From NCBI GenBank assembly GCA_965227875.1, contig OZ245783.1, positions 4,030,001 through 4,094,000 of the forward strand: a stretch of DNA of 64,000 nucleotides, in the 5' to 3' direction. Source of the stretch: G965227875 sp965227875. Lineage in GTDB: Bacteria > Pseudomonadota > Alphaproteobacteria > Rhizobiales > JAJFHC01. The translations under genes were made by a program, and so were the position numbers. Of this stretch, positions 8,401 through 16,300 are shown piece by piece. Numbering within the stretch: position 1 is the first letter of the stretch; each line of letters begins with the position of its first letter. The notes under the pieces were generated by a model. It saw nothing but the letters and a program-made list of their open reading frames with translations. It did not search any database and was not told the DNA's origin.

Positions 8401-9056
8401 AAACCGCGAAGCTCGACGTTCCCGTCAGGGACGGTGATCTCGAGGGTCTGGAAATCGGGACCGTCGTTTACCTGAACGGAACGATCTACACCGGCCGGGA
8501 AGGACTTTACCGGCGGATCGTCGACGATGGTGAGACACCGCCGGTCGATATCAGGGCCCTGTCGAACGTGAACTTCCATTGCTCGCCGGCGGCTTCGGTC
8601 GAGGACGACGGCACCTACCGCGTCGGCGCGGTGACGGCCACCGCAAGTTTCCGTTTCGCCAAATGGCTCGACCGGTGGTTCGAACTGTCCGGCACCAAGG
8701 TCATCATCGGCAAGGGCGGTATGAGCGGGGAGATCTACCGCCGCTATTTCGTACCCAACGGCGCCATCTACCTCACGACAGTCGGATACGGGACCGGCGC
8801 CTTGCTTGGCCGTGGGATCAAGTCGGTCCGCGACGTGCACTGGCTCGACGAACTGGGAATCGCGCAAGCCATGTGGGTGCTCGAGGTCGAGAATTTCGGC
8901 CCATTCCTCGTCGACAGCGACCTGGCCGGAAACAGCCTCTTCGAGCGCGAAAACGAAAAGATCAATACCGGGATCGACCGTCTGTATGACGGTCTGAAGA
9001 AGCCGGCGTTGAGCCGCTACGGCGAAACCGACGATCGCCACGACGAGCTCATCTGA
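8397..9056 (+). CDS. Class I fumarase/tartrate dehydratase-like beta subunit
   Basis: A 219-residue partner of the preceding subunit, homologous to TtdB or the C-terminal half of FumA. Family features include GTVVYLNGTIYTGREG near the N terminus, the conserved IGKGGM block and the later VGYGTGALL. It overlaps the alpha gene by 4 bases, ensuring equal synthesis. It is the last gene of the six-gene operon 4228-9056. The flavoprotein complex could oxidise a diacid to its unsaturated form, which this enzyme would hydrate, or the reverse. Confidence 0.85.
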   Translation: MKTAKLDVPVRDGDLEGLEIGTVVYLNGTIYTGREGLYRRIVDDGETPPVDIRALSNVNFHCSPAASVEDDGTYRVGAVTATASFRFAKWLDRWFELSGTKVIIGKGGMSGEIYRRYFVPNGAIYLTTVGYGTGALLGRGIKSVRDVHWLDELGIAQAMWVLEVENFGPFLVDSDLAGNSLFERENEKINTGIDRLYDGLKKPALSRYGETDDRHDELI

Positions 9057-9095
9057 GCCCGCGCGGCACCCCCGGACTTGCCCGCGAAACCGGTT

Positions 9096-9299
9096 TTACC
9101 TGAACTGCAGCCGGTAGATAGCGATCGCGAGCATCCCCAGGAATATGGCGAGCAGGGGCAGTGCGACGACGTCGATCCAGACGATGGCTCCGGCGAGTCC
9201 GATTGCACCGAGAAGCGTCGCGAGCAGGGGTGTGAAACAGCAAAGCGCGGAAATGACTGCGCCCGTGGCACCGATCTTGAAAAGTGCGCTGTCTTTCAT
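9096..9299 (-). CDS. MerF-like mercury transporter, short form
   Basis: A 67-residue protein with two membrane helices and the CCFTP motif in helix one (SALCCFTPLLATLLGAIGLAG), the Hg(II)-binding vicinal cysteine pair of MerF. It is shorter than typical MerF (about 80 residues) and ends IYRLQFR, without the second cysteine pair near the C terminus. No merR, merA, merT or merP is adjacent. The assignment to the family is good; activity on mercury is uncertain. Confidence 0.7.
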   Translation of the reverse strand: MKDSALFKIGATGAVISALCCFTPLLATLLGAIGLAGAIVWIDVVALPLLAIFLGMLAIAIYRLQFR

Positions 9300-9325
9300 C
9301 GGGTGCGCTCCCGGACCTTTCCGGT

Positions 9326-9628
9326 TTACCGCAGGAATTCGACCTCGAGAAACGCGAACTCGAACGCGTTCGCATTGATCACGTCATGCTCGACGCCGGT
9401 CTTGCGGAAATAGGGAACGCCCAGCTTGAGTTCGGCGGTGGATATCTCGCCATCGCCGGTGTCGATGTGGAGAGTGCCGTCGAGCAGAGGCACGATCACG
9501 TAATCGTACTCGTGCCGGTGCCAACCGGTATGCGCCCCCGGAGCGAAGCGCCACTCGGTCACCCGTGTCCGGTCGTTTTCGATAAAGACGGTCGACTGCG
9601 CTTCCTGCCTGTCCGATCCTTCAGCCAT
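9326..9628 (-). CDS. Small cupin protein (BauB-like)
   Basis: A 100-residue single-domain cupin. Motif 1 is GAHTGWHRHEYDYVIVPLLDG with metal-type histidines, and motif 2 is PYFRKTGVEHDVIN. Such short cupins occur next to amine and beta-alanine catabolic genes. The ATG at 9628 is preceded by GGGGAG; a TTG at 9634 is less likely. It lies 18 bases downstream of the TetR gene on the same strand and is probably co-transcribed with it. The ligand is unknown. Confidence 0.78.
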   Translation of the reverse strand: MAEGSDRQEAQSTVFIENDRTRVTEWRFAPGAHTGWHRHEYDYVIVPLLDGTLHIDTGDGEISTAELKLGVPYFRKTGVEHDVINANAFEFAFLEVEFLR

Positions 9629-9646
9629 CTGCAACTCCCCTGGCGC

Positions 9647-10213
9647 CTAGTTCCTGAGCCCGTCGATGAACTGGCGTGCACCCTTGCGTACCCGTTCCAT
9701 GGCCCCGGCATCGTGATGGGCGCGGCTGAGGACGAAACCACCCTGGATGATCGCCACGAGTGTTGCTGCTGCCACTTTCGGTTTGACCGATTTCGCGATC
9801 AGGCCCTTCCGTCGCGCCTCCTTGAGGGCGCGAGCGAGGCCGCGCTGGACGTGATCGAAATACTCGCGAACCGGTTCGCGTATCGTCTCTTCGTGGATGA
9901 TCGCCTCGCTCGAGAGGCGACCGAGCGGGCAGCAATCGAGGCCGTTTCTTTCAAGATCCAGATAGGCTTCGATCCGCTCCAGAGGGCCGCGTTCGGAGCT
10001 GAATATGCGGTCGAACTCGGCCGTCATTTCACGCGATATCTCGGCAAGTGCGACGGAGGCCAGATCCTGCTTTCCGGAAAAATGATGATAGAGGCTGCCT
10101 TGTCCAGCACCGCTTTCGTTGAGAATCATCCTTGGGCTCATGGCTTCGTAGCCGTGCTGGCACATGAGCATCTTGGTTGCCTCGATGAGCGATTCCCTGT
10201 GTGTTGCAGTCAT
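9647..10213 (-). CDS. TetR/AcrR-family regulator
   Basis: A 188-residue regulator with a TetR HTH at residues about 10-55, ending in the typical GSLYHHFSGKQDLA. The C-terminal ligand domain has the DCCPLGRL stretch found in one branch of the family. It leads a short minus-strand group with the cupin and perhaps the MerF-like gene, and is divergent from the GNAT gene at 10322. Its ligand cannot be told from sequence. Confidence 0.85.
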   Translation of the reverse strand: MTATHRESLIEATKMLMCQHGYEAMSPRMILNESGAGQGSLYHHFSGKQDLASVALAEISREMTAEFDRIFSSERGPLERIEAYLDLERNGLDCCPLGRLSSEAIIHEETIREPVREYFDHVQRGLARALKEARRKGLIAKSVKPKVAAATLVAIIQGGFVLSRAHHDAGAMERVRKGARQFIDGLRN

Positions 10214-10321
10214 CTATGATTGGCCTCCCGGTGTCGTAACCGGGGTAACATTAACGCCATGACCGGGCTTTGAACACCGTCCGTCTCACAGCCCAGGACT
10301 CGCATCGGAAGCAGGATCAGG

Positions 10322-10819
10322 ATGTCCGGACCGCACGATACAGAGGTCACGCTTCGCCCCGGCGGTCCGGACGATCGCGACGAGATATTCCGTATCCACC
10401 GCAGTTCGATTCTCGAACTCGGCCGGCAATCCTATTCCCGGGAGGAAGTTGAAAGCTGGGCCCACGGCCTGTCGCCCGACCGGTACCCCAAGGCGATGCG
10501 CGAAAACGGCGAAACGTTCATTCTCGCGATCGTCGACGAGAGGCACGTGGCGGGGTTCGCGTCCTGCAGGGACAGCGAGGTCCTTGCGCTCTACGTCGAT
10601 CCGGCATGGGCGCGGCGCGGCATCGGCGGGCGCCTGCTGGCGGAAGCCGAACGGATCATCGCTGCGCAGGGCTTCGGACTGGTGCGGATCTCGGCGAGCC
10701 TCAACGGCCGCCCGTTCTACGAGGCCAAGGGATACCGGCTTGTGGAGACCGGCACATGGAAAACCCGTGGAGGCCTCGAAGTCACCCGGCTTGAAATGCG
10801 CAAGCGGCTGGAAAGATGA
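10322..10819 (+). CDS. GNAT-family N-acetyltransferase
   Basis: A 165-residue single-domain GNAT. The acetyl-CoA motif A is clear (ALYVDPAWARRGIGGRLLAEAE, about residues 90-112), followed by the motif B region NGRPFYEAKGYRLVE. Together these give a complete fold of normal length. The acceptor cannot be predicted. It is followed 52 bases later by a SufR-like regulator on the same strand. Confidence 0.85.
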   Translation: MSGPHDTEVTLRPGGPDDRDEIFRIHRSSILELGRQSYSREEVESWAHGLSPDRYPKAMRENGETFILAIVDERHVAGFASCRDSEVLALYVDPAWARRGIGGRLLAEAERIIAAQGFGLVRISASLNGRPFYEAKGYRLVETGTWKTRGGLEVTRLEMRKRLER

Positions 10820-10871
10820 ATCCCATCCTGTTAAACAACAAAGAACTTGCCAAATAAGAGGTGCGTTTTTC

Positions 10872-11510
10872 TTGGACAGCAACGACCGAACTCCGGACCG
10901 GATACTCTATGCCTTCAAGGCGCGCGGCCCTCAGACGGCCAGCGACCTTGGGCGGGAACTCGGCATAACGCCCGTCGCCGTGCGCCAGCATCTCGACCGG
11001 CTGTCCCAGGACGGACTGCTTGTATTCGAGGACCGGCGGGAGACCGTCGGACGCCCGAAGCGCTACTGGTCCCTGAGCGGCAAGGGCCATGACAGGTTCC
11101 CCGACCGCCATGCCGACCTCACGCTCGACATGATCGGAGCGGTTCGCGAGCTGTACGGTGACGAGGGCCTCGAACGGGTCGTATCGCGACGCGAGCGGAA
11201 CATGTTCGATAGCTACGAGTCGAAGATCTCGAGCGGCCGCAGCCTGGGTGACAAACTTAGGCTCCTCGCGAAATGCCGCAGTGCGGAAGGCTACATGGCC
11301 GAGGTGACGCGGGCCGGCACCGGGGACTACGTGTTTACCGAGAACCACTGTCCTATCTGCGCTGCGGCCAAGGTCTGTCAGGGGTTCTGCCGTTCCGAGC
11401 TTGAGATTTTCAGCCGGCTTTTCGAGGGTGAGGCACATTGGGAAAGGACAGAACACATCGTCGCCGGAGCGCGGCGCTGCGCCTATCGTGTCTCGAAGGC
11501 TGACGGCTGA
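10872..11510 (+). CDS. SufR-like winged-HTH regulator with cysteine cluster motif
   Basis: A 212-residue protein. The N-terminal DeoR/ArsR-like HTH contains ASDLGRELGITPVAVRQHLD. The C-terminal half carries ENHCPICAAAKVCQGFC, the spaced cysteines of iron-sulfur repressors of the SufR type. Reading from the first good position requires a TTG start at 10872, with AAGAGG about 10 bases before; no ATG or GTG fits in frame without a long unrelated tail. It may sense a [4Fe-4S] cluster or redox state. It converges with the methyltransferase gene, leaving only 3 bases between them. Confidence 0.75.
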   Translation: MDSNDRTPDRILYAFKARGPQTASDLGRELGITPVAVRQHLDRLSQDGLLVFEDRRETVGRPKRYWSLSGKGHDRFPDRHADLTLDMIGAVRELYGDEGLERVVSRRERNMFDSYESKISSGRSLGDKLRLLAKCRSAEGYMAEVTRAGTGDYVFTENHCPICAAAKVCQGFCRSELEIFSRLFEGEAHWERTEHIVAGARRCAYRVSKADG

Positions 11511-11513
11511 ACG

Positions 11514-12335
11514 TCACGGCTTGCGACAGACCATCTCGACAGGGATCGTCCGGCCTTCGGCTATGTTCCTTGCCGTGTTCCGGCCTTTTTCGAGGGCCCG
11601 GGTGTCCATGAGCAGCAAGGTGCTGATGACCGGCGGTCCGGAGGCCGCGACCTGTTCCCGCATGCGCGCGGCGTGGGCGATGCTCTTGTCGGTTTCGTCG
11701 GCGAAACGGATCACCTCGAAGCCTGCCGTCTGCGTCAGTTCACGCAGGTCGTCCGGGGAGACCAGGAAGCTGCCGCTTCCGTCGCCCGACCAGGGAGTCG
11801 GATAGATCGGGTCGCCGCCGTCGCCCATTGTCAGTTCGGAGAGGGCGAAGAGCCCGCCGGGTTTGAGGACCCGGAAAGCTTCCGAAAACAGCCGCGGCTT
11901 GTCCTCTACGTTCATGCCGACATTCTGGCAGTATGCGCGGTCGAACGTGCTTTCTGCGAACGGCAGGTCTGTCGCGCTCGCCGTCCGGACATGGACCTTC
12001 TCCGACAATCCCACGTGGCGGTTCAGGATTTCGGCGACCTCACAGAACTCCCGCGTGAGGTCCACTCCGGTGACGTTCACGCCGTAGCGCCGCGCCATCG
12101 AGCGAGCTGGACCGCCGATACCGCATCCTATGTCGAGGACGTCCTGGCCCGGATGAAGGTCGAGCGAGGCGGCCACTTCCAGCGTCGCCTCGCAGCCGCG
12201 CCCGTGAAAATGATCGAACATCTCCAGGTCTTCGGCGGTGACCTCTTCCCAGGCCCGGCCGTCCTTCTCGAACGCCTCGCGGATACGTTGCAGCAGGCTG
12301 CCGGACGAATAGTGGTTTTCTACGGTGTCTGTCAT
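11514..12335 (-). CDS. SAM-dependent methyltransferase (class I, UbiE/sarcosine-dimethylglycine type)
   Basis: A 273-residue methyltransferase. SAM motif I is VLDIGCGIGGPARSMA near residue 70, followed by VTGVDLTREFCEVA and LKPGGLFALSELTMGD. The overall look (early F-HGRG, GCGIGGPAR, Q-N-V-G-M-N) resembles small-molecule N- or C-methyltransferases such as those of glycine betaine or sterol type. The ATG at 12335 overlaps the stop of the EamA exporter gene by 4 bases. Coupling with an exporter suggests that the product or substrate is a secreted small molecule; this is inference. Confidence 0.82.
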   Translation of the reverse strand: MTDTVENHYSSGSLLQRIREAFEKDGRAWEEVTAEDLEMFDHFHGRGCEATLEVAASLDLHPGQDVLDIGCGIGGPARSMARRYGVNVTGVDLTREFCEVAEILNRHVGLSEKVHVRTASATDLPFAESTFDRAYCQNVGMNVEDKPRLFSEAFRVLKPGGLFALSELTMGDGGDPIYPTPWSGDGSGSFLVSPDDLRELTQTAGFEVIRFADETDKSIAHAARMREQVAASGPPVISTLLLMDTRALEKGRNTARNIAEGRTIPVEMVCRKP

Positions 12336-13216
12336 GTTTCCGGCCGGACCGCTTCTTCTGCAGGTTTCCCGGGTCCCCTGGTGATCGTCACGAGAGCGAC
12401 GCCCGCGATGATGAGCGCGCCTCCGGCAATCTTGTACACCGTAAGGGACTCGCCGAGAAACAGCGTGCTCTCGGCGACGATCGCCACGGGCAGCAGGAGC
12501 AGGAAGGGTGCGACGCTGTTGACGGGGAAGCGGCCGATCAGGTTGTACCAGATGGCGTAGGCGATGGCGGTCATGACCAGGCCCATATAGAGGATCGCGA
12601 TCCAGACTATGGGTGTTGCGTTGCGGATCGCCTCGATCTGGCCTGTTTCGAACAGGAGGCTCGCGACGAAGAGCTGGGGGGCTGCGAACATGGCCACGCC
12701 GGTAATCATGACGAAGCCGCCGATCTCGCCGACCGAGCGCGCCATCACCTGGCCCACCGCCCACGTGAAGGCTCCGCCGAGCACCATCGCGACGTAGATT
12801 TCCTGCCCGGCGAGGCTCGGCGTTCCGGATATGACGATCACGCCGACAAAAGCGAGAACCATGCCCGCGATCGTCTTCAACGAGACATGTTCCTTGAGGA
12901 AGATCGCCGCGACCAGCGCCGCGAAGGGGACCTCGGACTGTACGATCAGCCCGGCCGTCGATGCGTCCAGATGTCTGAGTCCCGAGAAGGTCAGCGAATA
13001 CTGAACCGATCCGGCGATGAGCGCGATGAGAAACAGCTTCCCGTATAGGGCCCGTGGAGGTCTGAAGAACCAGACCAGCACCAGTGCGGTCAGCAGGAAG
13101 CGGAAGGCCATGAGCAGGATCGGCGGGAAGTCCGTGATCGCGACCTTGGCGACGACGAAACCCGTCGCCCAGCACACCGGAACACTGACGGCCATCAGGA
13201 TGTCCAGTGGTTTCAT
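12332..13216 (-). CDS. EamA-domain (DMT superfamily) transporter
   Basis: A 294-residue inner-membrane protein with ten predicted helices and two EamA repeats (about 8-135 and 150-280). The conserved AxxxPVCWATGFVVAK start and the LGESLTVYKIAGGALIIAG end are seen. DMT members export amino acids or other small metabolites. It is the first gene of a two-gene unit with the overlapping methyltransferase. Confidence 0.88.
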   Translation of the reverse strand: MKPLDILMAVSVPVCWATGFVVAKVAITDFPPILLMAFRFLLTALVLVWFFRPPRALYGKLFLIALIAGSVQYSLTFSGLRHLDASTAGLIVQSEVPFAALVAAIFLKEHVSLKTIAGMVLAFVGVIVISGTPSLAGQEIYVAMVLGGAFTWAVGQVMARSVGEIGGFVMITGVAMFAAPQLFVASLLFETGQIEAIRNATPIVWIAILYMGLVMTAIAYAIWYNLIGRFPVNSVAPFLLLLPVAIVAESTLFLGESLTVYKIAGGALIIAGVALVTITRGPGKPAEEAVRPET

Positions 13217-13439
13217 GACAGGGCCTGGAGTGACTGGAGCCGGCAGGCGACGGACGTCGCGCCGAGCGGAACGGGAATTGTCATTCGCCTAGTTCAAGCA
13301 TGCAACGGGTCTTGTCGAATCCAAAATTTTCACGCGACATTTCCATTTCCCGGGTTTTGCGGCTTGCGTTGCCGGAGTACATCTTCGCCTCGCGACAACC
13401 GGATTGTGAGACTGGCCGGAAAAAACAGGCGGCGCTGCC

Positions 13440-14681
13440 ATGGAAAACACGCGGGTAATCGTCATCGGTGCGGGGATCGTCGGCGTATGTACGGCGATGG
13501 CCTGCAGAAGACTCGGCATGTCGGTCACGCTGGTCGACCGCCTCGCACCCGGCGAAGCGTGTTCCTATGGCAACGCCGGTGTGCTTGCATCATGGAGTTG
13601 CGTGCCCTTCCCGATGCCAGGGATCGCGAGGAACGTTCCCGGATGGCTGCTCGACCGGAAGGGGCCGCTCAAGATCAGGTGGTCGAGGTTTCCCGGGCTT
13701 GTGCCCTGGTTTCTCAGGTTCCTGATGGCGTCGAACCTGTCGCGTGCGCAACGCACGTCTGACGCGATGTTCGCGCTCAACCACCTTACGGTGGAGCGGT
13801 ACAAGACCCTGGCGGCGGAGGCCGGCGCACCGGAACTGATTCGGGAAAGCGACTACATCTACGTCTTCGATGAGGACGTCTCGCACGATTTTGACGAGTT
13901 GCAATGGCAGTTGAGGCGGGCGAAGGGAGCGACCATCGCGGCCCTGTCGGCGGGCGAACTGAGGGAGAGAGAACCGGATCTCTCGTACGCCTACAAGTCA
14001 GCGATCAGTCTCGGGCCGCAGGGCTACACGACCAATCCCCAGCGTCTCGTACAAGTGATTGCGGGATTGTTCGAAAGGCAGGGCGGAGAAGTCGTCAGGT
14101 CGGAGGTGGGCCGGTTGAGCCCGTTGCTTGACGGCGGTGTGGCCGTGGAAACTGCATCGGGTGAAATGGTAGCCGACAAGGTGGTCGTGGCGGCCGGAGC
14201 CTGGTCGCACAGGCTCGTCGGTCCCCTCGGCCTCAGGATACCGCTGGCGACGAAACGCGGATACCACGTATCTTTTGCCAATTCGGGGATCAGTCTATCG
14301 AACACCATCATGGAAACCCGGCACCATGTCGTCGGCACGGACATGGAAAACGGCCTGAGGATTGCCGGAACGGTCGAGTTTACGGGCCCCGATGACACGC
14401 CAGACTGGAGCAGGGCGGAAAACCTCGTCGAGGTTGCGCGCAAGATGTTTCCCGGAGCGGACCTGTCGCGCAAGGATGTATGGTCGGGTCCGCGACCGGT
14501 CCTGCCGGACGACCTTCCCGCGATCGGGCCGGTGCCGGACTGCCCGGATGTGGTGACGGCCTTCGGCCACGGGCATCTGGGTCTGACCGGAGCGCCCGAA
14601 ACCGGCGAGATCGTCTCGTCGATGATCGCCGGGCGGCCGATCAACACGGATGTCGCGCCGTACGACCCAGCCCGTTTTTGA
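13440..14681 (+). CDS. DadA-like FAD-dependent amino acid/amine oxidoreductase
   Basis: A 413-residue DAO-fold flavoprotein. It begins with a clean dinucleotide site VIVIGAGIVGVCTAMA, then ACSYGNAGVLA, and ends with the DAO C-terminal GHGHLGLTGAPETG loop. It resembles D-amino-acid dehydrogenase (DadA) and the FAD oxidases acting on N-methylated or simple amines. It is 50 bases upstream of the PLP enzyme gene on the same strand, so both probably act on one amino compound. A direct DadA role is possible, but no alanine racemase is adjacent. Confidence 0.8.
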   Translation: MENTRVIVIGAGIVGVCTAMACRRLGMSVTLVDRLAPGEACSYGNAGVLASWSCVPFPMPGIARNVPGWLLDRKGPLKIRWSRFPGLVPWFLRFLMASNLSRAQRTSDAMFALNHLTVERYKTLAAEAGAPELIRESDYIYVFDEDVSHDFDELQWQLRRAKGATIAALSAGELREREPDLSYAYKSAISLGPQGYTTNPQRLVQVIAGLFERQGGEVVRSEVGRLSPLLDGGVAVETASGEMVADKVVVAAGAWSHRLVGPLGLRIPLATKRGYHVSFANSGISLSNTIMETRHHVVGTDMENGLRIAGTVEFTGPDDTPDWSRAENLVEVARKMFPGADLSRKDVWSGPRPVLPDDLPAIGPVPDCPDVVTAFGHGHLGLTGAPETGEIVSSMIAGRPINTDVAPYDPARF

Positions 14682-14731
14682 CCCTCGAGAGAGCACGTGC
14701 CCACGGGCACGCAGGAGATTGGAATAGACGC

Positions 14732-16126
14732 ATGACAACGGAAAAACAGGCCGCGTTCCAGTCCGAAGGTGAATCGAATCTCAGCGCGCGCAGGCTCGCA
14801 TGGTCGCAGGCCAATGTCGGGCCCGCCTCGCGCGAACTCATAGACGAAGATGCACGCCTGTTTCTCCACCAGTCCGTGTCGACCCCATGCCTCGACACGA
14901 TCGCCAAGGCCGAAGGCATCTGGATCGAGACGCTCGATGGCCGGCGCTACATGGATTTCCATGGCAACAGCGCCCACCATATCGGCTACGGGCATCCCCG
15001 GCTCAAGGAAGCGATCCGGAAACAGATGGACGACCTGCCCTTCGCGCCCAGGCGTTTCGCCTGCCGGCCGGCGGCAGACCTGGCACGGAAACTCGCCGAG
15101 ATTTCGCCGGGCGATCTCAGCCGGTGCCTCTTCACCACCGGGGGCTCGGATGCGATCGAGGTCGCGCTCAAGGTCGCCCGTGCGGCGACCGGGCGTTTCA
15201 AGACCATCTCGTTCTGGGACGCCTTCCATGGCGCGGGATTCGGTGCGGCGACGGTGGGAGGTGAAGCATTGTTCCGCAGCCATATCGCGGGCCCGCTCAT
15301 GCCCGGTGCCGAACATGTGGCGCCATTCGCCTGCTACCGCTGTGCCTATGGTTACAGGGACATCGACGGTGCGCCACCGCTCGATCTCTGCCGCATGGCC
15401 TGCGCCAACATGGTGCGCTACGTGCTCGAACGCGAAGGTGATGTCGCCGCTGTCGTCGCCGAGCCCGCCCGTGCCGTGCCGTACATCCCGCCGCCGGGAT
15501 TCTGGAAAGCGGTTCGCCAGGCCTGCGACGACCATGGCGCGCTGCTCATCTTCGACGAGATACCCACCGGTCTCGGCAAGACCGGCCGGATGTTCGCGTG
15601 CGAACACGACGAGGTCTGCCCGGACATTCTTGTAATGGGCAAGGCGCTCGGTGGCGGAATGCTTCCCATAGCGGCAGCGCTCTGCCGCCCCGGTCTCGAC
15701 GCCGCGGCACCTTTCGCCATCGGCCACTACACGCACGAGAAGAACCCGGTTACAGCGCGTGCGGCCCTGACGACGATCGAGATCGTCGAGGACGAAGGCC
15801 TCGTGGACCGTGCCGCCGAACTCGGGCGCCACGCAATGGACCGGCTGCGCGAAATGAAGAACGCCTACCGGCTCGTAGGCGACGTGCGGGGCAGGGGACT
15901 TCTCATGGGTCTCGAACTCGTCTCGGACCGCGAGGAAAAGACCCCCGCGATCGACGCAGCCGAAGACGTCTACTACCGGTGCCTCGACGGCGGGCTCAGC
16001 TTCAAGATCACCATGGGCAGCACGCTGACCCTTTCACCTCCGATGACGATTTCCCGTGAGGACCTCGACCGCGCGCTCGACATTCTGGACGGGGCTCTGG
16101 CGGGGGCCAGCCAGTCGCTGAATTGA
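14732..16126 (+). CDS. Class III aminotransferase-fold PLP enzyme (possibly PbfA-like ammonia-lyase)
   Basis: A 464-residue class III aminotransferase-fold enzyme. The PLP lysine is K304 in VMGKALGGGMLP, with the preceding DEIPTGLGKTGRMFACEH. The N-terminal MDFHGNSAHHIGYGHP and PFAPRRF blocks recall the enzymes annotated as (R)-1-hydroxy-2-aminoethylphosphonate ammonia-lyase, which are often found beside FAD amine oxidases. This is a resemblance from memory, not a search. The start at 14732 follows AGGAG. Without other phosphonate genes in view, an ordinary omega-aminotransferase or a decarboxylating relative remains possible. Confidence 0.72.
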   Translation: MTTEKQAAFQSEGESNLSARRLAWSQANVGPASRELIDEDARLFLHQSVSTPCLDTIAKAEGIWIETLDGRRYMDFHGNSAHHIGYGHPRLKEAIRKQMDDLPFAPRRFACRPAADLARKLAEISPGDLSRCLFTTGGSDAIEVALKVARAATGRFKTISFWDAFHGAGFGAATVGGEALFRSHIAGPLMPGAEHVAPFACYRCAYGYRDIDGAPPLDLCRMACANMVRYVLEREGDVAAVVAEPARAVPYIPPPGFWKAVRQACDDHGALLIFDEIPTGLGKTGRMFACEHDEVCPDILVMGKALGGGMLPIAAALCRPGLDAAAPFAIGHYTHEKNPVTARAALTTIEIVEDEGLVDRAAELGRHAMDRLREMKNAYRLVGDVRGRGLLMGLELVSDREEKTPAIDAAEDVYYRCLDGGLSFKITMGSTLTLSPPMTISREDLDRALDILDGALAGASQSLN

Positions 16127-16300
16127 ACCGGGCCGTCACCGCCTGGGCGGTTGCCGTCGGAGGCCCCTTCCTCGGACGCCGGGTTTGCGTCGTTCAGGCG
16201 ACATTCATGCCGATCTTGTGAACATCCCCGCCAATCGTGCAAAATCGGAGACAAGAGCCGGGTGGTTGCGGTCCGGCCAACAATACAAGGGGAGAGAACC

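Noticed and set aside
13217..13439. Small minus-strand frame (from 13289) between the exporter and the DadA-like gene.
   Set aside because: It runs into the start of the DadA-like gene, has no ribosome site and has a shadow-like composition.
14024..15832. Minus-strand frame of 602 codons opposite the oxidase/PLP enzyme pair.
   Set aside because: Shadow frame with no recognisable motif.
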